Shown: positions 1-12,689 of the stretch, piece after piece | Numbering within the stretch: the stretch's first letter is position 1 | How the letters are laid out: each line of letters begins with the position of its first letter | Origin: Escallonia rubra | Taxonomy: Eukaryota > Streptophyta > Magnoliopsida > Escalloniales > Escalloniaceae | Length of the DNA: 64,000 nt | Direction: 5' to 3' | Assembly: GCA_033065855.1 (NCBI GenBank) | Contig: JAVXUO010001116.1 | Coordinates: forward strand, 248,001-312,000 | Program-made: the position numbers and the translations under genes | Notes under the pieces: generated by a model | The model's database searches: none | Seen by the model: the letters and a program-made list of their open reading frames with translations, nothing else | What the model was told of the DNA's origin: nothing

Positions 1-2012
1 CCACCATTAGTTTCCCTAATCTAGCATGTAAACTCTTTCCTTTGAAACAACATGCAGCTTTAGATATAAACTCTTCCCATGAATGTAATGCAGGTTGTAC
101 CATCAAGTTGCCAAAACCAATCTTCCATAGTTCTTCTGCAAACTTGCATTTTGTAAAAAGATGGTCTTCATTTTCACTCTGCTGCATACACAGAACACAT
201 GTATCTTTTTGAATAATTTTCCATTGTTTCAGCTTATGCCTTGTCCTTAGACCCCCTTTACAGGTTATCCATAACATAATTGAGCATTTAGGAATGTTCC
301 CTGTAAACCAAATGAAACTCCATAAAGGATCATAGGTGCCATGAGTTCTCAGTTCCTCCCAAGCTGATTTGATGGTAAACACACCATTTGTATTTAACCT
401 CCAGGTTACTTGATCAGGCTCTGATGTATTTGGACTTGGTAAAGCACTTATTAAAGCATTGATACACCTTAACTCACTTGACCTGTTAATCAGGGGCTGC
501 CATTCATCATTCTGAATGATATCAGCCACTTTTGCATTACTCTGCAGGCCAGAATCATATACAGCCCTTGGTCCAAATTGTTCAATCAAAGGGATCTCAC
601 TTATCCATCTATCCCTCCATAACCAGGTGATCTTACCATCCCCCACTTTATACAAAATCATCTTGCTATTTTTTTCTCTTAGTTTTAGCAATTTACACCA
701 TGTCCAAGAAGTCACAACAGGAGGCTTAAAAAGTCCATAAGTGCTGATCTTTTATTATGTACATGTGACACCACTTAACCCATAGAGAGTTGTTTTTGTG
801 TGCTAGATCCCAGAGATGCTTGCATATAGCTGTTGTGTTCCATTCATCTAGGCTTTTAATTCCTAAACCCTCTTCCTTCTTAGGCATACACACATCTCTC
901 CAAGCTACCTTAGCCCACTGCATTTAGCATCTTTTCTTGTCCAAATAAATGCTCTGATCTTTTTCTCAATCACTTTGTTTACTTTTTTTGGCAATAGGAA
1001 ATAGAGCTCCAATAGACTTGCATGCTACATAACACTGCTACTGCCAATTGCACTCTACCTGCATATGACAAAGTCTTTGTAGTCCAGCTATATATCCTTG
1101 CAGTGACCTTTTCTACTAGTGATGAGCAGTCCTTGTAGCTTAGCTTAGTAGAGATCAATGGGACTCCTGAGTAAGTGACTGGGAATTTCCCATTAGGGAA
1201 TCCCACTATCTCTGCCAGATCAGTAGCTAGCTGCTAAAAAGATAGAGCTTTTTGTCATGTTTGGTGATAGTCCTGACAATGTCTTGAATTCCTCTAATGC
1301 CTGTTTGATCACTCTCAATGATCATTGATCTGCTTTGGCCATTAGAAATAAGTCATCTGCAAAGCATAAATGGTGGATTTGCAGCTCTTTACATTTTGGA
1401 TGGTATTTATAGGCTGGGAGTTGAGCATATGAGTTCATGATGCCTGAGAAAGCCTTCATTACCAAAATAAACAGGTAGGGGGAGATAAGGTCTCCTTGCC
1501 TTAAACCCCTTACACTTGCAAAAAAACCATCCACATTACCATTGAGATTTATTGAGAACCTGGTTGTCATAACACATTGCATAACCCATTCCACAAAAAT
1601 CATAGGGAATTTCATGGCTTCCATTACAACTTTAAGGAAATCCCATCCCACAATGTCATAGGCTTTCTGCAAGTTCACCTTCATCACACATCTTGGTGCA
1701 CCCCTTTCTTTATGATAATTATTTACCAACTCTTGCATAAGCAAGATATTATCAGCTATTTGCCTGTTAGCTACAAAGGCAGATTGATTCAAGCTCACCA
1801 AAGCAGGGATAACCTTTTTTTATTCTAGCACAAAGAATCTTTGAGAGGCACTTATAGACTACATTGCAGCATGCAATAGGTCTAAAGTCCTTCATAGCGT
1901 TAGGAGATGATGTTTTAGGAATCAAGGTTAGCAATGTGCTATTGAAGAACTTAATCCCTTTCTTTCTGTAAGTGGGACGGTTGTAAATTTTAGCCAGATT
2001 CTTTTCTAGTCA
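1..2012 (-). pseudogene. LINE (L1-type) retrotransposon ORF2 fragment: reverse transcriptase and zf-RVT
   Basis: Minus-strand frames read in order as a plant L1 ORF2. Near 1830-2010 the RT entry motif FRPIACCNVVYK is visible. At 1322-1801 come QSAFVANRQIADNILL, LRQGDLISPYLF and the catalytic FADDLFL. At 979-1206 there is the post-RT GVPL...YAGRVQL block. At 726-923 there is WRDVCMPKKEEGLGIK. Near 100-250 a zf-RVT-like C-terminus appears (CVLC...ENEDHLFTKC...ELW). Stops and frame changes separate the pieces, so it is dead. The RT homology stops abruptly near 2012, as in a 5'-truncated insertion, and the 3' end lies beyond the window. The family is clear; the exact clade is not. Confidence 0.9.
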
Positions 2013-2289
2013 ACTGAATCCTAACACTTAATTAGTTGTATTTAAAAAATACAAAAAATTCTTACAAAAAGGTATTTGAGGTTTGGAGGGCAAAGAAGTG
2101 AGAAATGGAATCCAACTATATATATTATAGATCTCCTATCGCATTAAGTACACTAATAAAAATGCATTCCTGATGATAAATATAACAAAATTACATTTTT
2201 GGACAAATGTTGCAAAGCATATTATAAACCAAAAGCAAGTATAACTTTGAAATACATCCCGGAGAGAGCAGTCATCTTGCATATTACTA

Positions 2290-2650
2290 CATCCGTTCTT
2301 AAATAATTGATCCTTTGGGGGGGGGGGGGGGGGGTGCTATCCGAAAAAAAATTGATTACTTTTCAAATGAATTCTGTAAGTGTTTTTTCATATTTACCCT
2401 TTCGACCCTTTTTTTTTATTATATTTTGGGTCCGCTTTTAATCTTTCATCAACTCATTTTCTCTCTCCTACCTACTTCTTTCTATCTTTCTCTCTCCACA
2501 TTTAATCTTCCGTCAACCAATTTCCTCTCTCCCGACCCTCTTTTTTCCACCCCTTTCTCTTTAAGGTAAAATAGGACACACCATTTATAACTTATATCCT
2601 TAATATGTGTGCCAAGTCAAAATTGAGCAATTATTTAGGGACGGAGGAAG
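2290..2650. mobile_element. Stowaway-type MITE, copy 1
   Basis: The ends read CATCCGTTCTTAAATAATTG and, from the other side, CTTCCTCCGTCCCTAAATAA, and each is flanked by TA. These are the Stowaway/Tc1-mariner terminal sequence and target duplication. The element is about 361 bp, has no coding capacity, and contains an 18-base run of G at 2317-2334. Three more copies are in the window. Confidence 0.85.
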
Positions 2651-3174
2651 TATTATTAACCGTTAGGGCTACGGCCACAAGAGAACTATATATTTTAATA
2701 TATTTTTAAATAAGTCTATATACTTTCTTATCAAATCTGGATTGTGGAGCTTCATACTAACGAAATATAATATGTGAACACATATTAATGGTGTGTTCAC
2801 ATGTGAACACACCATTTATAAGTTATATCCTTAATGAGCTTTATTAATCAGAATGCATTATTGAGTGTCTACATTTTTATTAGTGTTAACTAATTAACTT
2901 ACACAAAAAGGACTATATTGGTATAATTTCTTCAACATCCATATATTGGATATGAATAATCTTAACCAATGCATAAAGTTTCTCTTATATAATTAATAGC
3001 ACTACATAAGCTTTTTTAAAATTTACTTTTTTCAGCATAAAAATATATAATTGTACATATGAAACATAGTTGGTTTTCTAAAAAAATAATTAGTTTTAGA
3101 TATTATTAATCAATTAAATGTTAATATTAAGCGCAACCACTATAGTACCTTGCATAAGGAAGCACTATATAATA
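2651..3174. other. AT-rich spacer, no gene seen
   Basis: AT-rich sequence between two MITEs. Near 2770-2820 there is a local repeat of 'gtgtgttcacatgtgaacac', itself nearly palindromic. I see no coding frame, RNA gene or recognisable element end. Confidence 0.5.
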
Positions 3175-3478
3175 CTCCCTCCGTTCCACTTTAATTGATC
3201 AGTTTTCCTTTTTGAGCTGTCCTAAAAAAATTGATCACCTTCCAGATTAAAAAAGATTTTGTATCCGTTTTTCCATGTTTACCCTTTTTACACATTATTT
3301 AATTTCTTTCTTTCTCCAAATTTAACACATTCAACATCTCATTTTCTCTCACATGTCCTACTTCCTCTCCCCCCCCCCCCCATCTCTAGGAATAAAATTG
3401 AAAACACACAATATAAGACTTATATCCTTAATATGCGTGTCAAGTCAAAACATAGCAATGAAATTGGGAAGGAAGGAG
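3175..3478. mobile_element. Stowaway-type MITE, copy 2
   Basis: The left end is CTCCCTCCGTTCCACTTTAA after a TA. The right end, read in reverse, is CTCCTTCCTTCCCAATTTC, and the expected flanking TA has become TG. It is about 304 bp and non-coding, and its internal pyrimidine-rich region resembles copy 1. Confidence 0.8.
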
Positions 3479-4500
3479 TGCTCGTCAAGAAAGCCACATT
3501 AGTAATATTAATATTGCTTTAATGATCCTCGTCGATAGAGGACACTATGTCATCTTTTGCACGACATAGACTGGCGTTAATTGCTTGTTTCGAGCTTTCA
3601 AGCTTGTAAGGCTTTTTAGTTTTTGAGCTCAATACCTGCTAACCGCAAATGTCATCATGATTCTGAGCTCCCACGTTCAAAATCTATTTACCTTCCGAGG
3701 TCCCAAAAAACAATTATGACCTCAATCTTTGTCCACCCATTCAGGTGACTTAAAGAGCTCGACGAGCTCCAATCATGCTTTACTCGGCCTGAAAAGTGAG
3801 AAGTGGAAGAGCTCCATGAGCTCCAACAATTGTTTACTCCACAAGTTAAGTGGACGAGCTCCTAAAGCTCTACTCTTGGCCCCCAGCCACCCGACCAGCT
3901 AAGTGGACAACTCCCAAAGCGGCTTAAGTGGCCTAAGTAGGCTTAAGTGGACTCAAACTGGCCCAATAAAAATTGATGTAGCCAAAAATTAGCTCAATTG
4001 CCTAAAAAGGCTTAAGTAGCCCAAAACGGCTCAAGTAGCCCAAAAAGAGTTTGAGTGGCCCAAAAGAGAAGGCTCAAATGGCCCCAAAAGCCACAAACAG
4101 GCTCATGGCCCATAGTAATATACAAAGAAAAGTCCACTACGAGTAAAGGGCTTTACTAGTCTAATAAATGGGGATTTCCATGACCCAAGGCTCCATACTC
4201 TATTCAACAATATCAAAAGGGTGTAATAACGACCTCTCTCTAACTGACCATCAGAGCAAACACGCCTAAAGTAGAGCCACGAGTCTACTCCCTTATTTAA
4301 TAAAACAAGAAAATGGGTGCCAATATTATACGAGTAAATATATGAATCACCAGTAAGTGAGTGACATGTGTGTTCTATAGTGATAAAGTTTCATTAAAGG
4401 GTTGACCTTGGGATGCACGAGTCTTTGATATATTCAAGATCTTACTAAACAGCTCTATAATCCTCGACTTAATTGATTGGTAATCTTGGAAGACAAATAA
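3479..4500. repeat. Low-complexity repeats around 'aagtgg(ac)cc..aaaagg'
   Basis: From about 3780 to 4110 the sequence repeats short variants of 'gctcaagtggcccaaaa' and 'agctccaacaattg'. The reverse-complement motif (ccacttgagcc...gtccac) recurs at 4840-5120 and 6560-6840. No reading frame of note. It is probably the non-coding part of an old retroelement, which I infer only from the neighbouring gag remnant. Confidence 0.45.
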
Positions 4501-7500
4501 AATACTAAAGCAAGGTAACTGTCTTTATGGTAGTCAACTCTCATTTTAAGGAGGTAACCTATGTAGCTCTTTATTAATAGCCTCATAGATCCAATGGATG
4601 TCTAGATTTTACTCATTACATAATTGTCCGACTTAATCTCTGACAAACTAAGCACCAGAGATTGCCCACCTCATCCACATTCCACAAGTCACCATTTGGT
4701 CATCGTTTGCTTTGCAGATTTGTTCACATGCTCGTCTAGATCTATATTCTCTAATCACAGCCATTTTCCGCCATTCTTGAGATGCTTAAGTCTTTTTTGA
4801 GCCTCTTGAGCTAGCCCACTCATATCAGACTTATCTTTTAGACCACTTGCCCCTTTTACTCTGTGTAGGCATATATCCTCCTTGAGCCCGTCCACACGAA
4901 GTGGACTTCATTACTTTAGGCCACTTGTGGTATTTGAGCAACTTGAGCTCTTCCACTCGGAGTGGACTTATTTCTTGGGCTAGTTGAACACACCTTTTTT
5001 AAGTAGACAATTTTTTTGGGCCAATTGAGCCCATCCATTTACAATGAACTTACTTTTTAGACCACTTGAGTTGTCCACTTAGAGTAGACATATACTTTGT
5101 GCCACTTGAGCCCGTAAGCTAGTGGTTGGACGAGTAGGCAAAGATTGAGCTTATAAAGCCCATTTGTAAACAAAACATTCATTTTTGCTAGCGTTTGGCA
5201 GCAATGCCATAGAGAAATGCACCCAGCTGATGGATACATTTATGTTCATAGGTTTCGTAGAGCGTGAGGAAGTTCTTGTAAGACTGGAATTTTTTTTTGC
5301 CTTCAATATTGTTTGTTGGCTTTTATGGGCTGATAAATGTTTCAAGTAAAGTGGCATAGCCGAGAATGTAAGAAGCCCTCGAACCTTAATAAGAAGAAAT
5401 CATTTAAGGTACCCAATGATACGAATGTGCTGTACTTCAAGACTTTCACACTAGGAAAGATCTAATGCCCCCAACATGTGCAACATAAAGCTTTAAAGTG
5501 GTTCGCTTGAGATTGAGCAAATAACTTTAAGCTTCTATACATTTTTCGCTCCCGGGGCATGTTTATTTTATAGGTATGTCAGCTGATTTGCCATTCTATG
5601 TGAGAAAGTCTTCTTAGTGCATATTACGATAACTAAGAATTGAGCAGCATTGCAATTATGGGATTACAGATGTCTAGCTTAGTAATATCAAATCTAAGCA
5701 TTAAGATGATTGTTATAGCTCTGGAGTGATCTTAGTGAGTTAGTACGAACATGATTTCTTGAGCACGACCATGGCTAGTTGCAGTTCTTAAATTAAGTAT
5801 CATGTTAGCTTGAGCAACAATTGATATTCATGATGGTTTTACATTGCATTCAAGATTGATGGGCAACTAATATCATGTTAGAGCTTTCACTGTTGTAAGA
5901 GCTTCATGGTATCTAGCGCTAGATTAAAGCAGTCTAGGGACCAACAACCGTGGCAATGACAAAAGAAATGGTCAAATCCATTAGGTTGATTGCCTTGGGG
6001 TACCTAAGAATGAATTCAGATTGCTGAGACCTTGTAGAGGTTAAGTCAGGCTTAAGAAGTGGTGTTTAGGACTTGATGTGATATGAAGAATTTAAGATTC
6101 ATAATCATACTATTTCTCTCTAGATGATCAAGATGGTAGTCATCTCTCATTGGAAGACAAAGATCGCTTAGTGGAAGGCAAAGAATATACTACAATAATG
6201 TAACCACCTTTATGGCAGCTTCTCAATTCAAGGAGGTAACCTCTATAGCTTGTTATGAATAGCCTCATAGATCCAATGTATGTTTATCTTTTACTCACAA
6301 CATGATTTTTCCTACTAAACCTTTCTCACAAGTTCTGACTTGTAGTTAAGCATTAGAGATTGCCCTGCCCACCAGATCCACATTCGACAAGTCAGCATTT
6401 GGTCGTGGTTTGCTTTGCAGATTTCGTTCACATGATCGTTTAGTCCTCTATTCTCAAATACAATAATTTTTCGCCATTCCTGAGATGCTTATGTCTTTTT
6501 TGAGCCTTTTGAGCCTGCCTATTTGTGATATACTTATCTTTTACGCCACTTCCCCCTTTTACTCTAGGTTGACATATATCTTTGGCCACTTGAGCCTGTC
6601 CAAACGAAGTAGACTTCATTAATTTGGGCCACTTGTATTATTTGAGGAACTTGAGCTCTTCCATATAGAGTGGACTTATTTTTTGGCTAGTTAAGCACGC
6701 CATTTTGAGGTGGACAATTGTTTTGGGGCAATTGAGGCCATCCATTTACAATGAACTTTTTTTTGGGACCACTTGAGTTGTCGACATAGAGTAGACTTAT
6801 ATCTTGTGCCACTTGAGCCCATCTGCTTGGGGTTGGATAAGTAGGCCAAGATTCAGCTTACGAAGCCCGTTTGCTAAACCAAAAGATTATTTTTGCTGGC
6901 CTTTGGTGGAAGCAATGCCATAGAGAAATGCACGCAACTGATGGATGCATTTCTTTTCATAGATTTTGTAAAGTGTGAGGAAGTTCTTGTAAGGTTGCCA
7001 ATGAACTTCACCTTTATAACTGTTTGTTGACTTATAGGGGTCTGGTTACAGTTTCAAGCAAAGTGGCATGGCCGAGAATGTAAGAAGCCCTAATACTTTA
7101 ATTGGAGGAAATCTTTTAAGGTACTTGGTGGTGCAAATATGCTATACTCTAGGACTTTCACACTGGGAGAGATCTGGTGCCCTCCCCCCCAAATGTGCAA
7201 CATAAAGCTTGAGAGTTGTGGTGCCCTTGAGATAAAGCAAATGACTTTAAGTTTCTATACATTTTTGCTCACGGGGTGTGTTTTTGGAGGTAGGTCAGTT
7301 GATTTGCCATTCCATTAGGGAAAGTCTTCCTAGTGCAGATTATGATAACTAAGAATTGAGCAGCAGAGCGGCTATGGGATTAAAGGTGTCCAGCTTAATG
7401 ATATATAATCTGAGTTAGCATTATGATGATTACTATGACTCCAGAGTGATCCTAGTGAGGTAGCATGAACATGCTTTCTCTAGCACCGAAACACTAAGTT

Positions 7501-7517
7501 GCAGTTCTTAAATCAAG

Positions 7518-8020
7518 GGGAAAACAACTAATGCCTGTATTATATGCGATGTGCGATTTACCCCCCTCAACTTCAAAATTAAGCACTAAAACCTCCACAG
7601 TTAAGGAAAATTGTGCACATCAGTTGAATCTGTCATGAACTCCATGCAATAACATAAACACCCATATTTCCTTATCATATTTTAGCTCATTGTCATTCTT
7701 CCAACCCCCTCTTTCTCCCCTCATACTTCTGCCCTGTCCATTACCCACACACACACCCACATGAATACACAACACATATAAAGCCACACCCACACCCACA
7801 CACACCTACCAACCACCACACAAACATATCCACCGGGGTTGCCCCTTCCCATCTCCGCACCATACACACACTGCACACACACACACATACATAAAAACCC
7901 ACCTACACACTCACACACTGCTTTCAGACACAAACATGCACCCACACCCACACACCCACTTCACGCACACACAAACACATCCAACACATGTGCGCACGTG
8001 CGCGCGCACACGCACATGCG

Positions 8021-8059
<39 letters not shown>

Positions 8060-8862
8060 GGCACACCAAACAACTAACCACTTAAATAAAAACAAACACC
8101 CACCACGTTTCCCCTACCCCTCCCCCACCACCCACCAACATCAAGCATCCACAAAACACCATGGGTTTCCCCCTTCCCCTTTCTCATCACCCACCACCAC
8201 ACATACACATAAAACACACACACACACACACACACACATGCACAGAGAAACACATACCCACACACCCCCACGTCATGTACACAGAAACACACACTGAACA
8301 CACATCCACACACTGAACACAAACGCAATCATAAACACTACACACTCAGAAACACACACCACACCCACTCTGAACTTATACACACAGACACACACCCACG
8401 TACACACCCAATAGATTTCTTTGACGGGTTCGGTGGTAACACATGATGAGTGTGTATTTATCCATGTAAATATGTGGTGTATATGTGTGTGGGTGGGTGG
8501 GGGCGACGACTAGGGTTTGTGGGTGTGTGCAGAAATGGGCTGACCTGGGTGGTGTGTATGGTGGTGGGTGATGGGGGCGACAGTGGAAGTGGCGCTCTGT
8601 GTATGTTGTACGCTTGGAGGGGTGGGGTGGGGGTGTTGATAGGGGAGTGAAGAAAGGGTAGAAGTCATAAAAGGGCAAAATTATCATTTTCACAAAAAAA
8701 ATTGTTAGTCAATGCGTGTGTTGACCACACCCTGTTATAATTAAAGTTTTCAGTTAAGGTGTGCAACTTCCTTAATTGTGGAAGGTTTTAGTGCTTGATT
8801 TTGAAATGAAAGGGGTACATCGTACATCGCGTATAATACAAGGGGTCACTAGCTATTCTCCC
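7518..8862. mobile_element. Non-autonomous Mutator-like element (MULE) with ~100-bp TIRs
   Basis: The two ends are imperfect inverted repeats about 100 bp long. The left begins GGGAAAACAACTAATGCC and the right, reverse-complemented, begins GGGAGAATAGCTAGTGACC; both continue through 'attata.gcgatgt.cgat' and 'aagcactaaaacc'. The flanking 9-bp direct repeat is TAAATCAAG at 7509-7517 and TAAATTAAG at 8863-8871 (one mismatch). Long TIRs with a 9-bp duplication are characteristic of Mutator elements. The uninterrupted target is preserved in the other copy of the tandem duplication (around 5785-5795), so the empty site can be seen directly. The interior is CA/GT-rich simple sequence with no transposase. 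Confidence 0.9.
7985..8055. repeat. 71-bp uninterrupted pyrimidine-purine alternation (CA/CG), Z-DNA-prone
   Basis: Every base from 7985 to 8055 alternates pyrimidine and purine, moving from CATGTGCGCACGTGCG through CG-rich blocks into (CA)n. Such tracts favour left-handed DNA. It lies in the interior of the MULE at 7518-8862. A shorter relative, 43030-43068, is elsewhere in the window. Confidence 0.8.
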
Positions 8863-9230
8863 TAAATTAAGTATCAGGTGAACTAGAGCAACATTTGATA
8901 TTCATGATGGTCTCAAAAATTGATATTCATGATGGGCAATTGATGTCATGGTAGAGCTACCACTTTTGCAAGACCTTCATGGTATCTATCACTAGATTAG
9001 AGAAGCAGTCCGGGACCAACAATGGTGGCAATGAAAAATGAAATGGCCAAATCCATTAGGCTGATTGCCTTGGGGTACCTAAGAATGAATGGATATTGCT
9101 GAGACCTTGTGGAGGCTATCTCGGGTTTAAAAAGTCAAGCTTAAGAACTGGTGTTTAGGAATTGACGTGATACGAAGAATCTATGGTTATAGTTAAATTA
9201 TATCTCATTAGAGGATCAACATGGGGAAGA

Positions 9231-10490
9231 GTGCATGGATATTAAATTGCTGCTTAAAACTATGTTACATGTAAAAAGTGGTTGTCGTTCCCTCTCTTTT
9301 GTACACGGTTTGGTAGTAAGGGTAAAACAAAGCATAAAGATATGGTCAAAGCGGTTAGCCAAATGTACGAGTACTCATTGCATATTTCAAAACTACTGTA
9401 ACAGGACTAGTTTGAAGGGATGGAGTATGCTGATTGCACATTATAGCTAATTCAAGGAAGCGTTTGCACCTGAATACGCACCGTGCTTATGAGCCATTGG
9501 AAGCAATATTTGAAAGGGCTTTAACAAATGCATTAAGGTGTGAAACTTGACATATGATGTTAAGCTATGCTAAACGGAGATCAAGGAAATTGCAAATGGA
9601 GCTATATTGCAGATGTGTTGCAAGAATATGAAGCATTAGGAGCTCTAATTTAAATTGGCTTGTATAGGAGTTCTAGTACGATGAATTTTGAGATACGTGA
9701 TGTATATTATAAGGTCATTTCTTCAAAGTAGTTGGACCATGGAATTTGTGTTGAAGTGAGCTCTGTATAAATTTTATAAACCTTTTATTCCATGGAGCTA
9801 TAGAGAACGCTACTCATGAGGTAGCATTCTCATGATTTAACCGAAAGCCTTCAGCTATTGGCTTCATGAAGGTTGGGCTAGACATACTGGCTAAGCTTTG
9901 ATTGTGGTCTGTATAGATCCACAAAGATGAAGTTCTTATGAGTCAAAATAGGCCTTGGAATAGAACAATAGAAGAGAGCGGATGTGATAATAGCCTAATA
10001 GCTCATGGTACAAGAAGTGGCTATAGATAGTTTTATGGTAATGGTTACGAGGTGCATCTTACCCTAGTGAACCATTGAAGTAAGATTAATGCCATATTTC
10101 GTATTACTGCCAACCTTGAGACCAGCTTGATAATGGTTGATAGTGATTTATATTCTTGAACTTTCCAGTCTCGACATTGAGATAGGTTTTTTAGAAATGC
10201 AATATGGATACTTATCAAATGTTGACATAGTGCCTATTCGAAGATGGGAAATAAGGCCTCATTACAAACGGAAAAATGCTTTCCCTCGTCGCAGTCCTTC
10301 ATTAGAGTAGCTTATATCTTCTTACACTCACTTATGTCTTTTTTATGGGCTTATAATCCAAACCCAATTTTTTTTTCTTTCTCTTGCCGTGGTGGAACAG
10401 AAGTCACGTCTTGGCATTTTTGTCCTATGCCTCGACCAAATATGTATTTTTTACCTATTTGATGATGTGAGTATAAAGAGGTTCCTATAT
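9231..10490. other. Non-coding stretch, no gene recognised
   Basis: Only short frames without recognisable motifs on either strand. The region lies on the pol side of the minus-strand gypsy gag at 10.85-12.0 kb, so degenerate pol might be present, but I could not identify RT, RNase H or integrase motifs. Confidence 0.4.
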
Positions 10491-10849
10491 GGTGCAAAAA
10501 TTATGAAATATCCTTCTTGATATTAGAGTGAAACTACTGAGAGGTAAGCCTCTAGGAGGACGTAGAATGTTGGCTACAACTCCATCCAACTAGGCGAATT
10601 CTGCGCATTAAAGTCCCATACGATGATGAAGACATTATTAAGTATAAGTTTTGCATTTTGATGGTGATAAGAAGGCACTACCTTGATAGCATCGATCTAA
10701 GGACAACTGAGAAGAAAATTACCACCAACGAATAATATATTAGGGTTTTTTTATGCAGGGCGTCACATGAGGATTGATATGCTGGTGAGGCTTGTTATGA
10801 TCACATGATTTGCAATCTGTACAATCTCGCTAACGTTGGCAAAACTTCT

Positions 10850-12000
10850 TGAGGATAACCCTGATGGATAAGATTCTTAATCTTTTGCTTCAGTTGATTG
10901 CTATTTGCCACATTGTGCCCATGATCTTTGGGGAAGTGGCAACACAATTTTTGGTCTTTCAAATGGAGATTAAATAGGTTCCAGCCACTGAAGAAACTCC
11001 TGATCTTTTAATCTGGTCATGAATGTGCTTGCAGGTCATATCAAGGAAACAAGTTTACCAAAGTACTTACATCCTTTGAAGGAATTACGCTCGATCTTTT
11101 GCCGCTTTCCATTGGACATCTTAGGTTCTCCCCGTCGTGATGCTTTTGCCCCAAAGCAAGACCACTCGAAGGGAGTGAGTTTTCTTCTTCAACACGGATA
11201 TACTTCTCCACCCTCTATAAAAATTTGTCCATGGAACGAGGGTTAGAGAGAATTGGGGTGGAACGACACTCAAGAGAGCTTGAAAGCGACACGGTGATCC
11301 AAATTGTTAATCACAAGTTTTTTGGCATTAAATTAAGCGGGTAGGCCTTAAGGGACTTGTTGGTTCCTTAAATCACACTGAGGAGGGCAACCGAGTTTTT
11401 GTAATGTAATCGACTATCAAAGAAATTGGATCGAAAGTGATCCATGAGGAAAGAATAGCTACTTGTAGAGCATAAAGGTATGCTGAAACTTTTGTGCGAC
11501 GGCTTTGGGAGTTGTTGGGAAGGCAAAGCACATGATTACATTGGGAATATGATGGAGGTACGTGCTAGAGGCAAAACAATCTAGGTGCTCATCTAGATCA
11601 CCGATACCATTGTAGAGCACATAGGAAGGCATTTTGATACCTGAGGAAGCAGGGAAACAATTGTTTTCCTTCATGAAAGGATGACCGTTAAGTGTGGTCT
11701 AAAAGGGCGGATCTTGGATGGTGATGTGTTAAAAATGATGATTGAGGGAGCCAAGACGATCATGTGTCGTGGACTATTGAACCGCATAATACTAATGGTT
11801 GCAATTATACTTTTAGGCAATGTCGTTCAATATTATCAAAGATTATGATGACAATCTGGAGGATCATTGGTCCACACACCACGAGCAGGAGCTAGAGCCT
11901 GCAGCTTACCATGTGAGGGGATTTACGGTAAATAGAGACCTGGATGGTGGTGAGATGTCAAAAGACGGAAATCAGGCTACCCCAAGTCGTAGGCAGCGCA
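10850..12000 (-). pseudogene. Ty3/gypsy retrotransposon gag remnant
   Basis: Read on the minus strand, 11459-11674 contains KMPSYVLYNGIGDLDEHLD followed by AFPTTPKAVAQKF. This fits the conserved start of gypsy gag ('K.PS...YDG..DP..HL' and 'AFP.TL...A'). Further on (about 10860-10945) lies CCHFPKDHGHNVANSNQL followed by KNLIHQGY, which fits the 'C.FH.DHGH.T..C..LK..IE.LI..G' block before the protease. Many stops and frame changes separate these, so the gene is dead. No protease, RT or integrase could be confirmed next to it. Confidence 0.8.
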
Positions 12001-12062
12001 CTGCTGGCCAAATGGCATATAAGTTAGGTGACAGTCAGCAGATTGTTGACATGACGAGCTAG

Positions 12063-12689
12063 TGGTGCTTGGGAAGATTGAGTGTTGTTTAAAGCTACTC
12101 AAATCGTGTGTTACATGGATTGTGCTGAAACAACCGGATTGGCATTGCTTAGAGTAGGCATCGACTTTTGAGGGGGAGTGGTGATGCATGCAGTAGAGGC
12201 CCGATAGACACAATAATTATCAGCCTAAAGGGTATAGCCTTGAGCCTCAGCTATGGATAAAGCAGTAGAATGATAAGAGAGTCATGACGATGAATCAGAT
12301 ACAACGAGGCCGTTCATTTGAGCAATGAGGTATTGTATTCATTGTGAGGGAACGGTCGTCACGTTTTTCCATATGATCTTAAAAGCTAGTCTATCCATTG
12401 ATGACACCAAATTATTGCGTATCAAAATCGAGGAAACCAGCTAATCATGAGCGCACAAGCAAATTTATAAAGCGCAACACAAGCAAATAATGACTGCAAG
12501 ATGTATACTCGGTAGAAGGTCTCTGATGTCTAAGTTAGATTAGTATGTGGAGAAATTCGAGCAGGCAAGGATAAGCATGCGAAATATAAAACTGGTCATA
12601 CCATAGGTTTCAAACCTTAGGGTTATGATGGCATTTACAAGGAACTAGGAACGATAGAGTCAACTATCTTTAAGGTAGTTAACTTAGGG
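12063..12689. other. Possible upstream/LTR region of the decayed gypsy element
   Basis: Non-coding sequence between the gag remnant and a LINE. 'gatgacaccaaattattgcg' near 12399 could be the 5' leader of the minus-strand element, but no paired LTR was found. This assignment rests only on position. Confidence 0.3.

Larger units (their letters stand above)
4500..9230. repeat. Direct tandem duplication of a ~1.7-kb non-coding unit, two copies
   Basis: Copy 1 (about 4500-6130) and copy 2 (about 6130-9230) share long stretches. Examples are 'agcctcatagatccaatg' at 4580 and 6261, 'agagaaatgcac' at 5211 and 6921, and 'agtcttc' blocks at 5600 and 7320. The shift is close to 1.68-1.72 kb. Copy 2 is longer because a 1,345-bp Mutator-like element sits at 7518-8862; homology to copy 1 (5789 onward) resumes at 8863. 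Neither copy codes for protein. The repeats are diverged by many substitutions, so the duplication is old. It may be part of the Ty3/gypsy remnant to its right. Confidence 0.8.

Noticed and set aside
7620..8693. Several open frames rich in V/C/G or H/T/P
   Set aside because: Translations of CA/GT simple repeats in both strands of the MULE interior.
9640..10030. RNase H-like reading on the minus strand (IYTDHNQ...)
   Set aside because: Only a few residues resemble a gypsy RNase H and stops are frequent; too weak to call pol.
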